The notes under the pieces: model-generated
What the model saw: only the letters and a program-made list of their open reading frames with translations
The model's database searches: none
What the model was told of the DNA's origin: nothing
Translations under genes and position numbers: made by a program
Shown: in pieces, positions 21,836 through 32,235 of the stretch
How positions within the stretch are numbered: position 1 is the first letter of the stretch
How the letters are laid out: every line of letters starts with the position of its first letter
DNA from: Dromiciops gliroides
Lineage: Eukaryota; Chordata; Mammalia; Microbiotheria; Microbiotheriidae
Direction of reading: 5' to 3'
Length of the DNA stretch: 64,000 bases
Assembly (NCBI RefSeq): GCF_019393635.1
Contig: NC_057861.1
Location: 82,158,827-82,222,826 of the forward strand

Positions 21836-22160
21836 CCTACTATGCATAAAATCTGCACTCAGCACTAGGAATACAAAGACTGATACAACTGAAGCCCCGT
21901 TCTCCATGAGCTTGTAATGAAATGGGGGTGGGCTGAGGTGGGGATGGATAGAACACACAGATAACTGGGCTACAGGGGAGGGTGAGAGGTGGATTGTTAT
22001 GGTATTAATATGAGGTTATAACCTCTTCACTCTGAAGGTATTTAATGTTATTTTTGCCCAAGGGTCTCCATTAGGGGAGGAACTCTTTCCTTTGTGTCTC
22101 CAGTGCCTTATGTGACACCTGGCCCTGGCAGACATTTGATAAACTTTTGTCTCATGCTGA
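21836..22160. mobile_element. L2 3' ends in both orientations
   Basis: Antisense at 21836-21920 (AAAGCACCTACTATGCATAA, CTCCATGAGCTTGTAATGAA); sense at about 22065-22155 (AGTGCCTTATGTGACACCTG, CATTTGATAAACTTTTGTC). Confidence 0.5.
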
Positions 22161-22319
22161 ATGAGTGGCTGGGAGGTTGATTCTCAGATGACTGACACAT
22201 TGCTGGGCCTGTGCTTCAGGCATCTCCAGCTTGGGATGTCTTGTTGGCGTGCCATTCCTGGACTCAGCCTCACCTCTAGACCACAATGAGAGATGAAAAA
22301 AATGAAGTAGGGGATACTT

Positions 22320-22587
22320 TGTTGTTGCTGTTCAACTGATCAGCCATTTCCTACTCTGTGTGACAACGTGAGCTTTGTTCATGGGGTTTTCTTGGCAGAG
22401 ATATTGGGAAGGTTCACCATTTCCTTCTTCTGTGTGTCCCCATTTTACAGATGAGGAACTGAGGCAAAAAGGAGTTACGTGACTTTCTCAGGGTCACAAG
22501 CCAGTAAGTGTCTGAGGCCAGATTTGAACTCGTATCTTCTTGACTCCAGGTCCGGTGCTCTACGTATGGCACCACCTAGCTGCCCTG
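22320..22587 (-). mobile_element. Mar1-type CORE-SINE
   Basis: Reversed: TTGTTGTTGCTGTTCAACTG tail, GGGTTTTCTTGGCAGAGATA, CATTTTACAGATGAGGAACT, and head ending CACCACCTAGCTGCCCT. Confidence 0.82.
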
Positions 22588-22589
22588 GA

Positions 22590-22990
22590 AGCTACAATAA
22601 CATTATTACTACTGCTGCTGTTACTGATGATGATGATAGGCATTACAATACATATAACTGCACTTTGAAGTTATATAGGACATATACCTTGAAAGCAGTT
22701 TCCCATATTCTTATATGATTCTTATAAACACCCTGTAAGAGAGGTATGATAGGGATAATTCTCCCCATTTTGCAGTTGCTGTTGCTGAGGCTCACAAGGG
22801 ACTAGGTGTCTTGTCGAAGGAGAGACAATAGGTTAGTGTCAGGACTGAGACTCCAGTTCAAGCTCTGATATTTCAAGCTTACAAAGCTTGTAGTAGTTGA
22901 CCCTGATGCCAGATGTGTGGGTGAGGCAGGGTGGGGGTTATTATACCCATTTCACATATGAAGATCAGGAAGGTAAACAAGGTTCAGTCA
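22590..22990 (-). mobile_element. Ther1/MIR-type SINE fragments
   Basis: It shows a reversed Ther1 (ATTACTACTGCTGCTGTTAC, CCCCATTTTGCAGTTGC) followed by a second reversed MIR piece (TTATACCCATTTCACATATG). Confidence 0.55.
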
Positions 22991-23029
22991 CTAGTGGAAT
23001 GTGATAACTGTGGAACAGGGATTAGATTT

Positions 23030-23340
23030 GGCTTTTGTGGCCCCAAAGGGCAGAATCCCTGTAGGAGCAATGGGTGAAAAGCTGAAGAGAAACAGATTTT
23101 GGTTTCATGTAAGGAAAAGCTTCCTAACAACGAGGGCTGTCCAGAAATGGATCGGGCTCTTTCCGGAGGTATTGAGTTTCCTGTCACTGGAGGTCTTCAA
23201 GTGTGGGCTAGATGAGCCTCTGTCAGGCCAGGTAGGTTTTAGAGTGATTCCCGATTGGGCATCAATTAGATTAGATGACCTCAGTGGGCCCTTCCTGATG
23301 GATTTCTCTACTTCTGTGATTCTGATTTGCTCCAGCCATT
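23030..23340 (+). mobile_element. CR1/L3 LINE 3' end, sense
   Basis: GGAAAAGCTTCCTAACAACG, GGCTGTCCAGAAATGGATCG, CCTGTCACTGGAGGTCTTCA and TAGATTAGATGACCTCAGTG follow the CR1/L3 3' UTR order. This accounts for the 113-codon frame here. Confidence 0.8.
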
Positions 23341-24075
23341 AAGAGGTAGACCTCAGATTTCAAGCCAAGTTTTTCGACTTCTTCCTTTGAGGTTCTTCAG
23401 TAATGCTTGCTGAAATGGAAATCTATCTGAAAACACTATATAGATATTTGCTGTTGGTTTTGTTGTTGTTATTAGTAAACTGCAGATTTTAAAGATCCTC
23501 TGTGCGGCAGGATCATAAATCAAGGCCTATCCTAGTTTCCTCAGGTACTGGTGCCTTCCCCTACCAAAATGACTTTGTATGTATTTTAGACTTAATTATT
23601 GGCTTATTTCTTATTTCTCTCCAGTAGAATGTAATTACTTTGCATGTACTTATATATATATATAATATGTATTTATATTTATATAGTATATACTTAATTA
23701 TTAGTTTACATCTTGTTTCTCTTTGATAGAATACAAGCTTCTTGAAGGGAGGGTTATTTCATTCTTGTTTTTGTATCCTTAGTACCTAATATGGGACTTG
23801 GTGCAGTTGCTTAAGAAAACTTTGTTCAATGCAACTATGACTAGTGTTTGGGTCAAGTTTTGAGGGTTACTTTTGTTCAGATCTGTGGTAAACCAATGGT
23901 AGTAGAACTTTCAGGGTGAATTCAGGGCAGTCTTTTTATGTAGTCTGTGAGGGTCAGTGGTGCTCATGTGGACAAACTGTTCTGGAAGAACTTACTTCAT
24001 ACATATCCCTATTCTCCAGAGAGAACTACATCAGACCGTCATAAAGAGAATAAGTTCTTATTGACCGGCAGCTTT
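23341..24075. other. Unassigned with one L2 3' end and an AT-rich run
   Basis: A TATATA-rich patch lies at 23650-23690 and a sense L2 3' end at about 23700-23835 (GAATACAAGCTTCTTGAAGG). The rest is unassigned. Confidence 0.4.
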
Positions 24076-24077
24076 CC

Positions 24078-24325
24078 AAGAGAGGCAGTGTGGTATGATA
24101 GAAAGGGTCCTGACCTACAAATAGGAGGCTGAAGTTTTAATCCTGGTGTGACTGGTGACTTACTGTGTGAGGCTGGGTATATTACTTCCCCTTTGGCTAC
24201 CTCAGTTTCCTTATCTATAAAATTGAATAACAAATCTTTACCTGTTTCCCTCATATTAATTGTTTGTAATAATGGATAGGAAACCACTTTGGATAACATT
24301 AAGACTGTATTCCTGTGTGGGGCTG
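24078..24325 (+). mobile_element. Ther1/MIR-type SINE
   Basis: AGGCAGTGTGGTATGATAGA, CTCAGTTTCCTTATCTATAA and GTAATAATGGATAGGAAACC fit the sense family order. Confidence 0.65.
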
Positions 24326-24576
24326 ATTTTATAAGCATAAGGTTAGGGACAGATACAAGCCATGTCTGGTGTGAATTAAGGTAGAAAAGGAATCACCATT
24401 ACTCTCACCTCGATCTCTGCAAACCAACTTGGATACTCTGACAGATCTTATTGCCTTGGCTCTTCCCGGTATTGATGGCAACTCCCTGGACTCTGGTGTT
24501 TTGCCATTTATAACTTTCTATAAATGCCAATATTTGTCCAGGGTATTGGAAGCTTTCTTAACATTTTGTGGTTATG

Positions 24577-24726
24577 GGGCAGCTAGGTGGCGCAGTGGAT
24601 AGAGCACCGGCCCTGGAGTCAGGAGTACCTGGGTTCAAATCCGGCCTCAGACACTTAACACTTACTAGCTGTGTGACCCTGGACAAGTCACTTAACCCCA
24701 ATTGTCTCACTAAAAAAACAAAACAA
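24577..24726 (+). mobile_element. WSINE1-type CORE-SINE with 17-bp target duplication
   Basis: A well preserved copy (GGGGCAGCTAGGTGGCGCAG ... CACTTAACCCCAATTGTC) with an AAACAAAAC tail. AACATTTTGTGGTTATG is at 24560-24576 and 24727-24743. Confidence 0.96.
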
Positions 24727-24743
24727 AACATTTTGTGGTTATG

Positions 24744-25290
24744 ACTGCAAGCCCTGTTACCCCTCACTTCTGCTCCCCAATCAGCCCACTTTCTTTTCCA
24801 GCTGTACATGTTCTCAGCTATGTCTTTGTGGCATTTCACAATTATAGAACCATCACCAGGAGAACTTAGGATATTAAAATGAAGTTTTGTTTCAAAGATC
24901 ATTGAAAGCATTGCATGATTTTCCAAGTGAGATCCAGCTTCCTCCCTTGTGGCTCATCTCATTGTTCATCTATAGTATGTGTCCAAAATACATGCACTGA
25001 TGAAATAATTGAATGAGCTGTGAACTCAACTACATTCACAACCTGGGCAAATGCATTTTTAATCCATATTGTTCTTACTGTGTAGATGGCTAACCTGAGC
25101 TTTTTTTTCAGTAACTAGATTTCATTTAAGATATTCTCTAAGTGTTCCTGAGGCTTTCTATAATCACCTTGGTGTCATTTATGAATAGGCATATGTGGAA
25201 AACCTTACCATCAGTAGGGAATCCATCTTCTGTTTGAATTCTGCGCATCTACCTTCTATTTGGTCTCTCTTACAATAGCAAACTCTTTGT
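24744..25290. other. Unassigned, possibly an old LINE remnant
   Basis: Even base composition and lack of SINE motifs suggest older unique or LINE-derived DNA. I could not place it in a family. Confidence 0.3.
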
Positions 25291-25292
25291 GT

Positions 25293-25475
25293 GTTAAAAA
25301 GAGTAAAGGACACTGAATTTAGAGCCAGATAACTTGTATGTGATTCCTGGGTTTGCTACCTACCACCCACGTAACCTTAGGCAAGTCTCTTCTCTGGGGT
25401 TTGGTTTCCTTCTCTATAAAATAATGGGGTTGAACTACATTTTGTAGTTCCTTTACAGCTCTAAATCCTTTGCTT
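25293..25475 (+). mobile_element. MIR SINE
   Basis: AAGAGTAAAGGACACTGAAT, TTAGGCAAGTCTCTTCTCTG and TGGTTTCCTTCTCTATAAAA are in sense order. Confidence 0.65.
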
Positions 25476-25834
25476 CTCTAATCTTTTGAAAAGATGAGTG
25501 TTTGTGACAAGAGGCCTAACAAGAGTGACCATGAACTCTTTAATCCACCCATTGTTCATCTTCCTTCTAAATGGCATAGCACTGGAGAAAACACACACTG
25601 AAAATACATCTGGGCCCCATTGCGGCATTGGCCCCTTCCCAGAGCTCTCAAATCATGATATTTGAAAATCCCATAGGATAGAGAAAAAGTGGTTGGTTCC
25701 TTTTGTGGATTAGAATTGATTCCCATCGTCTTCCTCCCTTCCCAGGTCCCTATGAAGCCTAGGCATTGGATGGTGTGAGAGAAATAGACTTAGGACTTTA
25801 TCTGAATTGGGATCTGGGGTTATTTCTTTTTTTT
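25476..25834. other. Unassigned; ends in the 7SL copy's poly(A) tail
   Basis: There is no named element, apart from the T-run at 25827-25834, which is the minus-strand A-tail of the adjacent 7SL retrocopy. Confidence 0.35.
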
Positions 25835-26317
25835 GGAGACTAGGTCTTCTTATCTCAGACAGGCTAGACGTATAGGGGCCATGCATGGGTTTGATTTGTT
25901 CTGAAGCTTTAACTTGCTCTGTTTCTCTAACTTGGGTCATTCTGCCCCGATGTAGGCAATCTGGTGGCCCTCCTGTTCCTAGGGGCTCACCATATTAGTG
26001 CTAGATTTCTTGTGGACATCTGATCTGTTTTTTTTTTTTTTTGTTTGGTGGTTTTTTTTTTTTTTTTTTTTGCGGGGCAATTGGGGTTAAGTGACTTGCC
26101 CAGGGTCACACAGCTAGTAAGTGTTAAGTGTCTGAGGCCGGATTTGAACTCAGGTACTTCTGAATCCAGGGCCGGTGCTCTATCCACTGCGCCATCTAGC
26201 TGCCCCTATCTGATCTGTTTTAACCCTTTTGTAGCTTGCAACTCTGAATTCAAGCTTGCCCCCAGCCTTGGCCTCCCCCAGGAGCAAGGATTACAGGTAT
26301 GTGTTACCACTCCTGGC
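25835..26317 (-). pseudogene. 7SL (SRP) RNA pseudogene, full length, split by a SINE
   Basis: On the minus strand the 5' domain begins GCCAGGAGTGGTAACACATA, then CCTGTAATCC, GGAGGCCAAGGCTGG and GCTTGAATTCAG (26317 down to about 26235). After the WSINE1 the S domain follows: CTAATATGGTGAGCCCC (7SL AATATGGTGACCTCCC), CCACCAGATTGCCTACAT, and AGAAACAGAGCAAGTT (7SL GGAAACGGAGCAGGTC), ending GACCTAGTCTCC with an A-tail. Without the SINE and one duplicated target the copy is about 293 nt, close to the roughly 300 nt of 7SL RNA. Heavy substitution rules out function. It also explains an Alu-like look near 26240-26317; marsupials have no Alu. Confidence 0.9.
26032..26207 (-). mobile_element. WSINE1-type CORE-SINE inside the 7SL pseudogene
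   Basis: A reversed copy with a long T/G-rich tail at the left. ATCTGATCTGTTTT flanks it at 26018-26031 and 26208-26221, corresponding to one 7SL position duplicated by the insertion. Confidence 0.95.
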
Positions 26318-27050
26318 TTGGGAGCCTGTTTTAGGATCCTAATGGACATATTCTGGTTAGTGATGATGGGATTTCCTTTGTAAGGAATGTGGGTACCCTT
26401 GATCAATACTCTATCTCCCCCTTATCAGACTGTGGGCTAGCGGTTCTGAGTTGTATCTGATACAATGGAAAAGAACTCCCCTGCACTGCTGACACTTTCC
26501 CCTGGTCCCTGGCAAACTTTGTGAAATTGGGAATTGTCTGGTGGTGTTAGGGCTCAGTCTTAAGTGATCAACTGGAGGTGAGTCTCTGAACAGTTTTTTT
26601 GCTTGTTTTCTGGTTTTAATGGGGATAGAAACTGTGACTTTGTCTTTCGAAGCTATAAAGTCTTTGAGGACAGGGACTGTGATGTTTTTCATAAAGAAGA
26701 AGTTAAGTGTAGGGCCTTGAACTTAGGCATTTAATAAAATGCTTGTGATCCGTGTAGGTGATGGAAATGTCCACACCAAAGAAATTCTGGCTCTTCTGAA
26801 ATATCCTTTGTTCAAGAAGACAGAAAAATGTAGGAAACATTTTAGAAAGATCTTATTTCAGATAGCTAAAAGAAAATAGATTTGGAGCTTAAGGAGACAA
26901 GAATATCTTAGGGCATCCTGGGAAGCCAGGGTTTTTATTGTGATGACAACAGAAGGAAGTGTGTGAGAAAGAAGAGTGAATTCTTTTACTGGGAGTGAGG
27001 TTGAACTGGATACCCACTATCAAGAGATACCCACAATCATAGTCATGAGA
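26318..27050. other. Unassigned with one L2-like 3' end
   Basis: About 26640-26750 resembles a sense L2 terminus (TATAAAGTCTTTGAGGACAG, GGCATTTAATAAAATGCTTG). The rest is unassigned. Confidence 0.35.
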
Positions 27051-27428
27051 CTTCTATGAAAACCAGGTTTATTAAAAGGGAAATGAACATGCTTGGGAAC
27101 CCAGCATGTTCCCATGCTTTACAGAAGTTTACAGTTTTATAGTAGCAGGACAAAGGGAGGAGTGGATACCAGGAAGGGGTGTGACATGGAAGGGGGAGAG
27201 GAGCCACAGAGGTGGGGAAAAGACAAGACCACTCCCCATGGGGAGGAACAAGGTGATGGCAAAAGCTATATTCTTTTCCCTTGGGAACTGCTAGGCTATG
27301 AAGACAGGAGGGTCCTCTTGTCTGCAGAAGACCCCAGCTGCACAAGCACCATCCCAGCCTGGCACAGACTGGCTGGCACCTGTCTTGTCTCCTAAGGACA
27401 CACAGAGAGCCCAGCTTGGGGTGCAACA
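27051..27428 (-). mobile_element. LTR-like block with TATA box and poly(A) signal
   Basis: On the minus strand, reading from TGTTGCACCCCAAGCTGG, the block has a TATAAAA sequence (complement of 27136-27142) and TTTAATAAACCTGGTTTTC (about 27060) in promoter-then-polyadenylation order. The poly(A) region resembles those of the LTRs at 14413-15233 and 58775-59389. No target duplication was established, so the ends are uncertain and the left end may lie further left. Confidence 0.45.
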
Positions 27429-27995
27429 ATGAATTATGTTAGCTAAGGGCTATCTTCATCCTTGATACATTTAGGGCCTCTCTGGCATGCTCTGGGTCCA
27501 GTGTTTCTAGAAGATATAACAACTGTAAAAGACAAATTCAGGGGATCCCTTAACAGTCCTCAACACCACTGAAGTACCATCCAATTTTGGTTTATTATGT
27601 GGGGGCGAGACAAGTGGGGCAGGCTCCCTGGCAGTGCTTAAGGGAGGTCTAATGCCAACTTCCACTCTTCCATGTGGCAGGCAGCCTGGCACCAGACCAC
27701 GCTGTCCCCTGGCAGGCTGATGGGCACCCATTGATCCAGCTCCCCAGTTATTTCTGTCATGCAATATATTAACAAGGGCTTGCCGTGTCATTTCTCAGAG
27801 ATTCAGACCGTTAAACGCTCAAATTAAGCCATTCATAGTGGAAAACTCATTGGAACAAGTCAAACCGGTGCTTGTTTACCTGACCAGCCTCATACAGGGT
27901 GGCTCCCGATGTCCCTGAATTCCCACCTTGTTCCAGCCCCTTCTCTCCCTGTGTCCCTCCCCCCCAACCCCCCGCCCACCACCTTTTCTCTGCTG
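27429..27995. other. Unassigned; candidate low-repeat conserved segment
   Basis: The stretch 27740-27880 has no repeat signature (GTCATGCAATATATTAACAA, GTTAAACGCTCAAATTAAGC). It may be unique or conserved non-coding DNA. The 94-codon minus-strand frame at 27507-27791 has no recognised domain. Confidence 0.3.
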
Positions 27996-27999
27996 TATA

Positions 28000-28325
28000 A
28001 CATATAGCATACATAGAGAGCAGAGGGTATGGAATCAGAGCACTTGGGTATAAATCCAGACCCTGTTACTTAGTGTGTGACCATAGGTAGGTCTCCTTTG
28101 TCTCTAAGTTCCAGTTTCTTCAGCTTCAGTCTCTTCAGAAGGCCTTCCCTGCACCCCTCCAGCTGCTTGTACCTTTCCCTCTGGGCTTACTTTTGATCTC
28201 TGTATTTATCTTGCATCTTCCTAGTTATTTACTTCTTGGCTTCCCCATTAGACCATGGGGTCATAGATTGGTTTGGTCAGTGCTTAACACTACCACATAG
28301 TTAAGTGTTTAATTAATCCTTAATG
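28000..28325 (+). mobile_element. MIR followed by L2 3' region, sense
   Basis: MIR at 28000-28130 (GGTATAAATCCAGACCCTG, TTAGTGTGTGACCATAGG), then L2-like sequence (AGAAGGCCTTCCCTGCACCC, CTCTGTATTTATCTTGCATC) to 28325. Confidence 0.6.
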
Positions 28326-28579
28326 AAGTTGGCAAAAGGGGTCAGACTAAGTGACCTCTGTCTTTCTTTCTGGTTTTCGGTTCTGTGAGTGTAGGATTCC
28401 CCTGAGAGACTGTAGAGAGGGCCTGGTTTTGGAGCTGTGACAGGAGAGATTTGACTTAGGGAGGAAGAGTAACATTGGGACAGTCAGATGGATCTTCAAA
28501 TGTAACCTTTAATTCAGAGTTGGCTATTTGCACTTTGACCCCAGTCAGGATCCTAAGCTCCATGACCTTTGGAGGGACT

Positions 28580-28795
28580 GTCCAGACCAGAGTTTTTACC
28601 CTGGGGCCCATGAACTTGATTTTTTTTTTATTATTTGGATAATTGAATTTAAATCTAATTGTTTTTATTTGCAATCCTTTGTATTTATTTTATGCATTTA
28701 AAAACCTTGTACTGAGAAGGCATCCTGAGACTTCTTCAGAATGCCAAGGGTATTAGTGGCACAAACAAAGATGAAGACCTCCTGGTCTGGCCCCG
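28580..28795. mobile_element. Possible non-autonomous DNA transposon relic
   Basis: It is bounded by an inverted 9-mer, CCAGACCAG (28582) and CTGGTCTGG (about 28782). The interior TTTGCAATCCTTTGTATTTA, then TTTTATGCATTTAAAAACC, resembles 52960-53040, so both may belong to one dispersed family. No matching target duplication was found. Confidence 0.4.
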
Positions 28796-28879
28796 GGGTT
28801 CTCTGCCACATGTGTATGGAATACCCCATGGAGGTTTGCTGACTTCCACAGTGGGAGTCAGGAGTCTAGAGCTGCCGGG

Positions 28880-29045
28880 CAAAGAATAGCTTTAGTTCTG
28901 AAAGCCTGCACTTGAATCCCAGCACTGACATTGTACAAGTTGCTTTATCTTCTCTGAGCTGGATGGTTTCCCCATCCATACAGTACATATTTAATTCCTG
29001 CCTTCCAGGATTGTTGTAAGGCAAGCACTTTACAAATTTGGGAGG
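28880..29045 (+). mobile_element. MIR SINE
   Basis: GCACTTGAATCCCAGCACTG, TTCTCTGAGCTGGATGG and GGATTGTTGTAAGGCAAGCA are in sense order. Confidence 0.65.
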
Positions 29046-29057
29046 TGTGCGCACCAT

Positions 29058-29303
29058 AATAGCTGGAATTTATGTAGCATTTGTAAAGTTTGCAAAGCAC
29101 TTTATATATGTTATCTTATCGGATCTTCACAACAACCCTGAGATAGATGCTCTTGTTTATCCCAATTTAAAGTTGGTGAAATTGAGGCAGACAGTGGTTA
29201 AGTGACTTGCCCAGGATCACACAGCTAATTCATGTCTGAGGCAGGATTCAAACTTGGGTCTCCCTGACTCCAGGTCTGACACTCCATCCATTGACCCACA
29301 GCT
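29058..29303 (-). mobile_element. Ther1/MIR-type SINE
   Basis: GTAAAGTTTGCAAAGCACTT, TCTTCACAACAACCCTGAG, AAGTGACTTGCCCAGGATCA and CTCCCTGACTCCAGGTCTGA follow the reversed family order. Confidence 0.8.
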
Positions 29304-30045
29304 CTTGCTCTGTTGTATCTTTCTGAGTGACCCTGAGCAAATGTCTTTTCCTTGCTGGGCCTCCATTTCTTTATCTATAAACCACAGGTGTTGAAACTAT
29401 ATGTGACCTCGATGATCCCTGAAGTTGTTCACATCCATGCACATGCCGTCTGTCCAGCCAGCCCTGCCTAAGCTCCCTGCTCTGAAAAAATGCAGAGAAC
29501 TCCTCTGCTCTCCAAAGGGCCTGCAAAGACCCCTGGGAGTCTGATGTTTTTTGACCAAAAAAGCCACTGTTTCTCCCTGCAAGTCTCTTATAGCAGAACT
29601 GCCCAGTCAGGAGGCACTGAAAAGTGAAAGGATTTGCAATGACCTTCTTTAGAATTTGCAGTCTTAGAACATCATAGGGGGCCAGGCCCTTAGAACACAG
29701 AACACACACTGTCAGCATCAGAAGAGCCTTTAGAACTGAGGATGGGAAATTTGAAAAGGGACTTAGAACATAGAACACTGAATGTTAGAATCGGAAGAGA
29801 TCTCAGACCTTACCTCTGCCTGGGTCAGAGCCCTCCAAGGAGGCCTTATCCCAGCATTGAAGGCCTGCCCTCCTCCCTCATAGTTGGCTGCTATCCTTCC
29901 TTTCCAGTGTTCTCTCACTTAATTCCCCAGAACATAGTCAGTGATACAACCTGATGGAACTTCCTGACCCCATCCACTCCTTATTTTCTAAAGATAATCC
30001 TGGACTTTCTTGGCATCATTATGCTTTTGTTCATCTGGTTTCATA
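29304..30045. other. MIR fragment and unassigned sequence
   Basis: A sense MIR piece lies at 29317-29420. The rest, including the 135-codon minus-strand frame at 29371-29778, shows no recognised protein or repeat. Confidence 0.35.
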
Positions 30046-30049
30046 TACA

Positions 30050-30313
30050 GGTGGCTAGATGGTACAGTGGTTAGAGCAAAGGACTGACTGGGAGTCAGAA
30101 GGACCTGAGTTTAATCCTGCTTCAGATATTTACCTGCTATATGATCCTGGCCAAGTCACTTCACCTCTGTCTGCTTCACTTTCCTCATCTGTAAAATAGG
30201 GATAATGATAGGACCTACCCTCCAGGGTTTCTGTGAGGCTCATATGAGATAATATAGGAAAAACTCTTTGCAAACCTTAAAGCATCATATGAATACTAGC
30301 TATTATTATTATT
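30050..30313 (+). mobile_element. Ther1/MIR-type SINE with (TTA)n tail
   Basis: It runs from GGTGGCTAGATGGTACAGTG through CACTTTCCTCATCTGTAAAA to CTTTGCAAACCTTAAAGC and TATTATTATT. Confidence 0.8.
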
Positions 30314-30669
30314 TAATTTTTTTTTGTGGGACAGTGAGGGTTAAGTGACTTGCCCAGGGTTACACAGCTAGTAAGTGTCAAGTGTCTGAGGCTGGATTTG
30401 AATTCAAGTCCTCCTGACTCCAGGGCTGGTGTTTTATCCACTGCACCACCTAGCTGCCCTATTATTATTAACAACAACAACAACAACAACTATTATTATT
30501 ATTATTATTATTATTATTATCATTATTATTTTTAGTGAGGCAGTTGGGGTTAAGTGACTTGCCCAGGGCCACACAGCTAGTAAGTGTTAAGTGTCTGAGG
30601 CCGGATTTGAACTCAGGTACTCCTGACTCCAAGGCCAGTGCTCTATCCACTGCGCCATCTAGCTGCCCC

Positions 30670-30700
<31 letters not shown>
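30314..30700 (-). mobile_element. Two WSINE1-type SINEs inside an (ATT)n tract
   Basis: Reversed copies at about 30317-30459 and 30533-30669 are separated by ATT and AAC triplets (30460-30525) and followed by more ATT (30670-30697). Both have landed in the triplet tail of the Ther1 SINE to the left. Confidence 0.88.
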
Positions 30701-31010
30701 TGAAATGTCCTGTGCACAGCACTTTGTATTTATTTTATTCACTTCTCTATGGAAGTGTCATATTTCCCTACTTGATGGTAACTTTTCCATAAAGGGCAGT
30801 GACTATCATTTAAACTTTGACTCTGCCCCAAAAGTCCAGCACAGGGCTCTGCCCCCAGGAGGTGCTCATGACAGGCTTGTTCAGTTGAACAAAATCTAGC
30901 TCAAGCTTCTCCTTAAAGAGATGAAGAGGAAGAGGCCCGGAGTAGGAAAGTGACTTTTCCAAGGTCATACAGTGAGCAGTGCCACGCTGGCCAGAGTGGG
31001 GCCTGGATAT
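30700..31010. mobile_element. L2-like 3' end and reversed MIR
   Basis: A weak sense L2-like end to about 30890 (CCAGCACAGGGCTCTGCCCC) is followed by a reversed MIR (AGGAAAGTGACTTTTCCAAG, then GTCATACAGTGAGCAG). Confidence 0.45.
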
Positions 31011-32120
31011 TTGTTTGAAAATTGCAGCCCTATGTTTTGGAGGCTTTTGAGCCTTTCCTATATGTAACATGTGGCGCTTTATTTATCAGGAAACAAATAT
31101 CTCCAGGCCATGGAGAGTGGGAACTTCTGGTGTTAAAAATATGTGCATTTAATAGAATCTTCTTTTTCTGTTCTGCTTTGAATATGGAAATGCTCTTTTT
31201 TGTGTGTTAAATTCAGAATAAAAAACAGAATTAAAAATTAAATAACAACATATGCATCTAGAATATACCATATTACAAAATTCCCTTTCTTGCCTTTCCC
31301 TTATTGAGCCCCAGGAGGCTTACTGCCATTCTTGTTCCTTGTCCTGTCTTGAAACCCCATTATAATGAGGAGAAAGAAATCCATTGGACAGTCCTAGCAG
31401 AGTATGGTTCTTTGACTACTCGTCCAGTGCTCTGCTCATCATCCCGTGAAGGAGGCTTCGTCTTGGCCTTTACTTGCTATATAACTGTGGGCCAGTCACT
31501 TTCTTTTCTTGCTCCTCACTTTCTTCATCTGTAAAATCTGGGGATGAATTCTTTGATCTGTACAGTCCCTTCCAGTTCTAAAATTCCCTTGCTTAGTTAT
31601 TATCGAACCTGGACTATTCTTTGTTCTGAGGTCCTTTTCATGTCTGACTTCCTGTGTTCTGCGTTCTGTGTTCTAAGGCCATTTCCTTGTCTGCTGTGTT
31701 GTATCAGTCCCCTTCTGCTTCCTCTGAAGACAGACTTTCCCAATGGGGCTCTTTGCTAATGCTCTCTCCCGCCAGCTGGCTTATGGCTGAGGGCAGGAAT
31801 GAAGGCCATTTTTGACCCCCCTGATCTGTCCACTCTGAAACCAGACCCAGCTGTCTTTTGGAAGCTGCCTGTGAAGTTTGCTCCTCTTGCCTTATCCCCA
31901 GCCTGCAACCTTGAGGGGGTCTTCCAAGCCCAGATGGGTCCTCTTCCCCAGAAATTTCTGTTCTTCTCTAGCTGGAAGGGGTTTCCCCATTCTCTGATTC
32001 CATTCTCAGTAGACAGCTGCCCCTCCCCTAACTCCCTTCCTCAGTGAGGTCTATTTCCATCCATTGGGATAGTGGTTGAGTGAGAGAAAACTTAATCACA
32101 CCATGAGAGCATTAGGCATC
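31011..32120. other. Unassigned with a MIR fragment
   Basis: 31011-31290 is AT-rich and repeat-poor. A sense MIR-like piece lies at about 31465-31600 (CCAGTCACTTTCTTTTCTTG). No coding signal. Confidence 0.3.
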
Positions 32121-32235
32121 ATTTGCTGCTAGAGGGACATGAGAGATGATTGAATCAACCCCCCTCATTTTACAATAGAGAAAATTAAATTCCAGGGAAG
32201 GCAAAGGACTTGCCCAAGGTCATTAGTTTAAACCT
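32120..32235 (-). mobile_element. MIR-family SINE
   Basis: CCTCATTTTACAATAGAGAA followed by GACTTGCCCAAGGTCATTAG is a reversed MIR. Confidence 0.6.

Noticed and set aside
23001..23342. 113-codon plus-strand frame
   Set aside because: It lies over a CR1/L3 3' untranslated end.
24558..24926. 122-codon minus-strand frame and similar frames recurring across the window
   Set aside because: The recurring peptide text (e.g. VKCLRPDLNSGTPDSRAGAL, SCVTLGKSLNPNC) is the WSINE1 body read in translation, not a protein family.
26235..26317. Alu-like sequence suggesting primate contamination
   Set aside because: It is the 5' domain of a 7SL RNA pseudogene whose other half lies beyond a marsupial SINE, so it belongs to this genome.
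27507..27791. 94-codon minus-strand frame beside the LTR-like block
   Set aside because: Considered as a retroviral gene fragment, but no conserved motif is visible.
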